Position numbers and translations under genes: made by a program. A stretch of DNA of 64,000 bases from Parvibaculum sp041688015. GTDB lineage: Bacteria; Pseudomonadota; Alphaproteobacteria; Parvibaculales; Parvibaculaceae. Where the stretch lies: assembly GCA_041688015.1 (NCBI GenBank), contig JBDNIY010000009.1:1-64000 (forward strand), in the 5' to 3' direction. The notes under the pieces are model-generated. The model saw only the letters and a program-made list of their open reading frames with translations, was not told the DNA's origin and searched no databases. This document shows positions 59,734 through 64,000 of the stretch, one piece after another; positions within the stretch are counted from its first letter, which is position 1; each line of letters begins with the position of its first letter.

Positions 59734-62700
59734 TCAGTAATCCCATTTCCATGTGACGCCCACGTCGCTTGACGCGTTTTGGCCGATGCGTGTGTCCACA
59801 GAGATCTGCGGCGTCACTTCGGCCTCGACTTTGACCGAACTGTCGCTGGCCAGCGCGCCTTGCTCGACCCCGACATAAACCCCTTTCTGAATATATTTGC
59901 CTGCGGACACGGTCGTCGCGCCGGATGGGCTGCTGTCCACGCGCAGAACGTCGAGGGAAAGTGTCTCCTGCATACGATTGAGAATGCCGCTGCCGCTACC
60001 GCCAATGCTAACGCCTGATAGTTCGGCCAAGGCACGCGCCAATTGCACTGCCTCCAGGGGCGACAGTTCGCCCACACCCTTGTCAAACAGAATGCGCGAA
60101 AGGATTTCGTCCTTAGGATAGCTGGGGCTTGAGGACAAGTCGATCTTGGGCGTGGCCGTGTCTCCGCTAGCATCGACTGTGGCCGTAAAGCCCTTCCGCG
60201 CATAGATAAGTGTGGCGTTGAAAGACGGGTCAATCGGATAGGTACCAGGAAATGTCACGCTTCCTTTGCTCAGCGTGAAGGTCTTGCCAATGAAATCGAG
60301 CGTGCCGCGTTCGCTGTTCAATTGGCCTTTGATGGCCGGTTGGTCGGCGCGCCTTGCGACCGCAACTTGCCCACTCCACAGACTGTCGAGGCCGCGCCCG
60401 CTGATGCGCGCAGGCGGTCCGATTTTGAATATTAGATCAAGGTCCAACGGCAGCGGTGTCACGCCGTCAATGGGTGGTGCGTTCTGCATGCCTGTCCCGT
60501 TGACTTCCACGACTTCGACCAAAGGTACGCTGACAGGCAGGCTTTCGGGAATGCGGATATGCATGGTGCGCGTCGTAATGGTACCTTTGAGCGTCGCGGG
60601 TTCAGCAAGGCTCGGCGGGAAGGCTGGCCCCGTCAACTCAAGTTTGCCATCAAGCGTGGCGTCCACGTCGCTGCGCCGCAGAAGATGCGCGTTGTCGATG
60701 GATGCCAAAATAGAAATCGCTTGTTGGGATTTCTTGTCGAGCGAGATCATGCCTTGTGCGCTGATATGGCCATCCCCGCCGTCGGTTGCCTTGAGATCAA
60801 AGTCGAGGCTCTGACTGCGGTGTCCTGCGAGCTTGACGTTGAGCTGTTTCAGGACTGTGCCACTAGCAAAATTTTCATAAGTGCCGTTGGTAAGCGTCGC
60901 AGTGCCGTTGGCAACCGGCGCAGAAATGTCTCCTTCCGCCCGAAGGGCGACCTTTGCATCGCCAGATACGCGTTGCCCTTCCAGTTCGGCAAGCGATGCC
61001 AAAGAAGCCAGAGGACCGTCCCAATCCAGCGAAGCCGTCATGGGCCCGCGTGTCCCAAGCGTGGGAAAGGGCGCGCCGGATTGACGAACAAATGGCACGG
61101 ACGCCTTAAAGTCGAATGGCTGTGTCGAAACGCCCTCAGCGGTTGCGGCAAGATCAAGCCGCGCCTTTGCCCATTTGCCATCGAGCTTTGCATCGAATGG
61201 TGGATTTCTGCTGCTGATGTCTTGCGTGACACTGACCTGATTGAATGTGAGCGCGAGCGCCCCGGTCGCCTTTTGCGAGTCGAGCGTCATGGTGCCGTCT
61301 GCCGATCCGTGGATCGAATCCATAGGCAACACAAGCGCTACAAGATCAAGGGGCATGGTGGTGAGACGCAGATCGATCTGCGCCGTGGAGTTGATGGCAA
61401 TGTGGCCGGTCAATGTGCCTGTGCCCGATGCGCCGCTCATATCAAGACGCAAATCTTTGGCGGAAAGGCCGCTGGTCAGATTGAGGGGAACCGGCTTTGT
61501 CAATGTCATGGCCGCATCGCCAAGCGCCAGCCTGAAGGCGTTGAGGTCGATGATATTGGTGTCACCATCCTTCATATGGGCTTCAAGCGCGAGCGAGACT
61601 TTCCGCGGCGAGGCTGTTTCGTTCTTTCCTGATACATCGACTTTGATCGTGAGCGCATCGAGCGGCCCGTTGACGCTTGCCTTCATGCCGTCGAGATGTA
61701 TGAGGTTCATTTGACCAGATTGAGCGTTGAGCTTGGCGTCGATCTGCGGCGTGTCGAAAAGGTCAGCGAGATCGGCATCAAGTGTCACCCGGTCAAGCGT
61801 GATGCCCGAACTGTCAAACCGCGACGTTGCAAAAGAAAGCTGCGCGGTTTGCTTTCCGTTGACGGGCGCGGCTTTGAGCGACAGCGACCCGGCGCCACTC
61901 ATCGCAACACCAGAAAATTGACCGATCGGCGCGAGAACGACATGCTGTCCGTCGATGGCAGCCGTCAGCAGCCCCTTATCATCAACCGCGGCCTGCCCAG
62001 AAATTTTCGAACCGAAAATATCGCCATCAATGGCGTTAAGTTCTGCGCCACCTGCAGTCGGCAAGTTGAGTTGCGCATCGAGATTAGCGCTTCCCGGCGC
62101 GCCCTTGAATGAGAGGTGTACAGGTCCCGTGCCACCTTGGATTACGGTTGCTTCCAGCTTTAATTTTTCCGTCTTTGTGCCGCTCAACTTGCCGTTGACC
62201 AATTCTGCCACGAGTTTTGCATCAGGCGCGCTGGTCGTACCGGTTAGTGCAAGGTCGGCCGAGACTGCGCCCGCTGTATTGTAGCCAGGCAGCAGTCTTG
62301 CCACGTCGCTCGCGGTGAAATGCGCTTCGCCCGTCAGAACGCCGGGCGCGGTTGCGCCGACATTGCCTTGAAGCAGATAGGACCCTGATTGAGGCCTGAC
62401 AGAAAATGAAGGCAGCGCGAAGCCGCCGCCCTCAGGCAAGAGCAGCGATCCGTCTGCTGATAGCGTATTGATCAATTGCGTCAGGACCGGATTGTCGGTC
62501 TTGACATCCGTCGTGTGAATGGAAAAATCACCCGCAACACTTCCATCTTTTTCTTTGACGAATGGTGACAAGGCCATATCGACGCGACCGGACAAGCGCT
62601 GTCCCGCTAGATTACTGAAGGGCGCGAGGTCGCTGAGCATAGCGTCGGCATTGCCTTTGATGGACGCCCCGTCGAGCCCGATGTCGCCGGAAAAATTGGC

Positions 62701-63930
62701 GTGCCCGGCAGAGGACACAATCTGAAATACACTAACATTGGCGATGTTTTGTACCAAATCGACTTTGGCTTTGACCTCCCATCGCAATGCAGAGAGGGCG
62801 TCGTTTCCGCGATCTTTTAGAACAACATCAAGGCCGTTGATCGCACCGTCTCCGACCAGCATATGTTTTCCGGCGCGCGAGACGGAGCCCATCGCCAATT
62901 GACCGGTGAGCGCGAGCGCGCCTGCTTTCATATCAATCTTGCTGAGCGAGATGGCGTCGTCATGTTTCCATTGAAATGCGCTTGTCAGCGTCAATGCGCG
63001 CCCACCACCCATGCTCGAAAGTGCGTCAGCAATGACGCGGCCTGATGATTTGAGATTAAAGTCAAGGTTCAGATCGCGGTCCCACTGCCCTTTGGCATTG
63101 GCATCGAGGGTAAGCGACTTGCCATTGTCGAGTTGGATGTTGCCATCAATCTGGCCATTGAGCCCATCAATCTTGGCGGCCACGGCGAGAGGCCCAAGGT
63201 CGCTTCCTGCGAATGCTGAGACGAGGCCGGGATGGCTGTTGTCGCCGTCCTTGGCGTCGAGCGTGATGGCAATGCGGCGGTCACGCTGGTCGATCTGAGC
63301 TTGGAGGGTGAGGCTACCTGGTACCTCGTCTTTTCGAGCTATTTCCAGCAAGAAATCGAGCCTATTTCGAGCTATTTCGAGCGAGGTTGTGAGGTCGAGC
63401 TTGGCGAGCGTGCCGGCTGCCCCGGAGGCCACTAATCCCCGCCCGAGAGTAACATCGGCGACCCGCCCGGATTCGATTTTGATGGATAAAGGCAATGTCG
63501 GGATGGCAAACGGACTACCGGGGATATCTGGCGAAGGCGTGTCGCTGATCGGTACGCGCACCACATCAAGCTTGCGGGCAGAAAAATTCGTTATGTGTAA
63601 TGTGCCGCGAAGAAGAGCAAACGGCGACCAGTGCATGTCAGCGTCGGCAAGGGTCAGCCAGACACCATGGGCATCGGCCAATGTCACATCACGCAGGTGA
63701 AGATGGTAAGGCCACTCGCCCGTCAGATCTCCGAGTGTGATTTGTGTCTCACCTTGGTTGATTGTGTTGAGCGCAAATTGCAGAATTTGCTGACGCAACG
63801 GCGCGATTTGTAAAAGCGCTATGACAATGACGATAAGGACGAGGACACTCGCAACCACACCCAGTAGCCATTTGGAAAGCGTGCGAGCAGCCTGCGGTGC
63901 AGAAGCCCATTTTGATTTTTGCTCTGCCAT
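59734..63930 (-). CDS. tamB: TamB-family translocation and assembly module protein
   Basis: 1398 residues, usual for TamB. One N-terminal membrane anchor (residues 18-42, WLLGVVASVLVLIVIVIALL) is followed by long repetitive beta-strand sequence (AsmA/TamB-like), ending in the DUF490 domain with PKIDLSSSPSYPKDEILSRI, LSPLEAVQLARALAELSGVS and the final VGVTWKWDY. It spans the periplasm to pass phospholipids or help beta-barrel proteins with TamA. It overlaps the tamA stop by one base (TGATG), so the two are coupled. Confidence 0.95.
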   Translation of the reverse strand: MAEQKSKWASAPQAARTLSKWLLGVVASVLVLIVIVIALLQIAPLRQQILQFALNTINQGETQITLGDLTGEWPYHLHLRDVTLADAHGVWLTLADADMHWSPFALLRGTLHITNFSARKLDVVRVPISDTPSPDIPGSPFAIPTLPLSIKIESGRVADVTLGRGLVASGAAGTLAKLDLTTSLEIARNRLDFLLEIARKDEVPGSLTLQAQIDQRDRRIAITLDAKDGDNSHPGLVSAFAGSDLGPLAVAAKIDGLNGQIDGNIQLDNGKSLTLDANAKGQWDRDLNLDFNLKSSGRVIADALSSMGGGRALTLTSAFQWKHDDAISLSKIDMKAGALALTGQLAMGSVSRAGKHMLVGDGAINGLDVVLKDRGNDALSALRWEVKAKVDLVQNIANVSVFQIVSSAGHANFSGDIGLDGASIKGNADAMLSDLAPFSNLAGQRLSGRVDMALSPFVKEKDGSVAGDFSIHTTDVKTDNPVLTQLINTLSADGSLLLPEGGGFALPSFSVRPQSGSYLLQGNVGATAPGVLTGEAHFTASDVARLLPGYNTAGAVSADLALTGTTSAPDAKLVAELVNGKLSGTKTEKLKLEATVIQGGTGPVHLSFKGAPGSANLDAQLNLPTAGGAELNAIDGDIFGSKISGQAAVDDKGLLTAAIDGQHVVLAPIGQFSGVAMSGAGSLSLKAAPVNGKQTAQLSFATSRFDSSGITLDRVTLDADLADLFDTPQIDAKLNAQSGQMNLIHLDGMKASVNGPLDALTIKVDVSGKNETASPRKVSLALEAHMKDGDTNIIDLNAFRLALGDAAMTLTKPVPLNLTSGLSAKDLRLDMSGASGTGTLTGHIAINSTAQIDLRLTTMPLDLVALVLPMDSIHGSADGTMTLDSQKATGALALTFNQVSVTQDISSRNPPFDAKLDGKWAKARLDLAATAEGVSTQPFDFKASVPFVRQSGAPFPTLGTRGPMTASLDWDGPLASLASLAELEGQRVSGDAKVALRAEGDISAPVANGTATLTNGTYENFASGTVLKQLNVKLAGHRSQSLDFDLKATDGGDGHISAQGMISLDKKSQQAISILASIDNAHLLRRSDVDATLDGKLELTGPAFPPSLAEPATLKGTITTRTMHIRIPESLPVSVPLVEVVEVNGTGMQNAPPIDGVTPLPLDLDLIFKIGPPARISGRGLDSLWSGQVAVARRADQPAIKGQLNSERGTLDFIGKTFTLSKGSVTFPGTYPIDPSFNATLIYARKGFTATVDASGDTATPKIDLSSSPSYPKDEILSRILFDKGVGELSPLEAVQLARALAELSGVSIGGSGSGILNRMQETLSLDVLRVDSSPSGATTVSAGKYIQKGVYVGVEQGALASDSSVKVEAEVTPQISVDTRIGQNASSDVGVTWKWDY

Positions 63931-64000
63931 CAGAATGCCTGCCCGAGCGAGAAATAGACCTGAAAACTATCGTCGATGCCCTGTCGCTTGTTGAGGGGGA
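63930..64000 (-). CDS. tamA: TamA outer-membrane protein, C-terminal end (cut by window edge)
   Basis: The last 22 residues of a BamA/TamA-type barrel, reading PLNKRQGIDDSFQVYFSLGQ then AF and stop. The DDSFQxYxSxGQAF ending is typical of the last strand of TamA. The rest of the gene lies to the right of the window. It directly precedes tamB, as in most proteobacteria. Confidence 0.9.
   Translation of the reverse strand, partial: PLNKRQGIDDSFQVYFSLGQAF

Noticed and set aside
61038..61632. Long open frames on the plus strand opposite tamB
   Set aside because: Shadow frames caused by codon bias of the long tamB gene; translations are Arg/Ser/Pro-rich with no domain.

Overview
The window is a gene-dense stretch of an alphaproteobacterial chromosome. 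The evidence is the mix of families: an AcvB/VirJ-MprF operon, an ECF sigma factor with an NrsF-type membrane anti-sigma factor, quinol-dependent nitric oxide reductase, TamA-TamB, and many sphingomonad/Caulobacter-like catabolic enzymes. I cannot fix the order or genus. No rRNA, tRNA or CRISPR array was recognised. The only transposon trace is the tail of an IS5-type transposase at the left edge.

Layout: 1-0.9 kb, transposase tail and a decayed non-coding stretch. 0.9-7.8 kb, a Cu/Ag efflux operon (cusCBA with a small YtkA/FixH-like exported protein, plus a Cys/Met-containing exported protein upstream). 8-8.9 kb, a broken patatin gene. 9-21 kb, a copper-bufferin (MNIO RiPP) region: bufA1 with three extra genes, sigF-nrsF plus a peroxiredoxin-like gene, the bufB-bufC-DoxX-DUF6969-like operon, and a second Cys-rich precursor made of eight NPC repeats. 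21-27 kb, NrtS-type nitrate/nitrite transporter, aldo/keto reductase, and the acvB-mprF lipid aminoacylation operon. 27-31 kb, qNor nitric oxide reductase, 1-Cys peroxiredoxin, a LysR regulator. 31.7-36.4 kb, sulfite reduction and transsulfuration (cysJ-cysI-metB). 36.4-40.3 kb, a nitric-oxide-response cluster (shortened FdxA-like ferredoxin, unknown gene, polytopic membrane protein, DUF2249, DUF59, NsrR-like regulator, DUF488). 40.7-53.9 kb, a catabolic region (kinase-like APH protein, CrtC/AttH-like protein, alcohol dehydrogenase, tandem DsbA-fold protein, haloalkane dehalogenase, flavin enzymes, enoyl-CoA hydratase, methylmalonyl-CoA epimerase-like protein, aldehyde dehydrogenase). 54-59 kb, exported protein, CopA-type copper ATPase with a CueR-type promoter, SdsA1-type alkylsulfatase. 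59.7-64 kb, tamB and the end of tamA.

The main observation concerns 9.9-20.5 kb. The same promoter-like sequence, GTAAC(A/T)-N16-CGAA, occurs four times. It forms two divergent pairs, at 11381-11535 and 20061-20200, and each copy faces the first gene of a transcription unit: the patatin lipoprotein-DUF547 pair, bufA1-DUF3179-Sel1-AhpD-like, bufB-bufC-DoxX-DUF6969-like, and the NPC-repeat precursor. It agrees with the SigF motif known from Caulobacter (GTAACC-N16-CGAA as I recall it), and a SigF/NrsF pair lies in the middle of the region. I read the region as one heavy-metal-induced ECF regulon: a periplasmic peptide metallophore system with two very different precursor peptides, its maturation enzymes, and several accessory proteins not normally counted as bufferin genes. 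With cusCBA and CueR-regulated copA, the window holds three separate copper defence layers.
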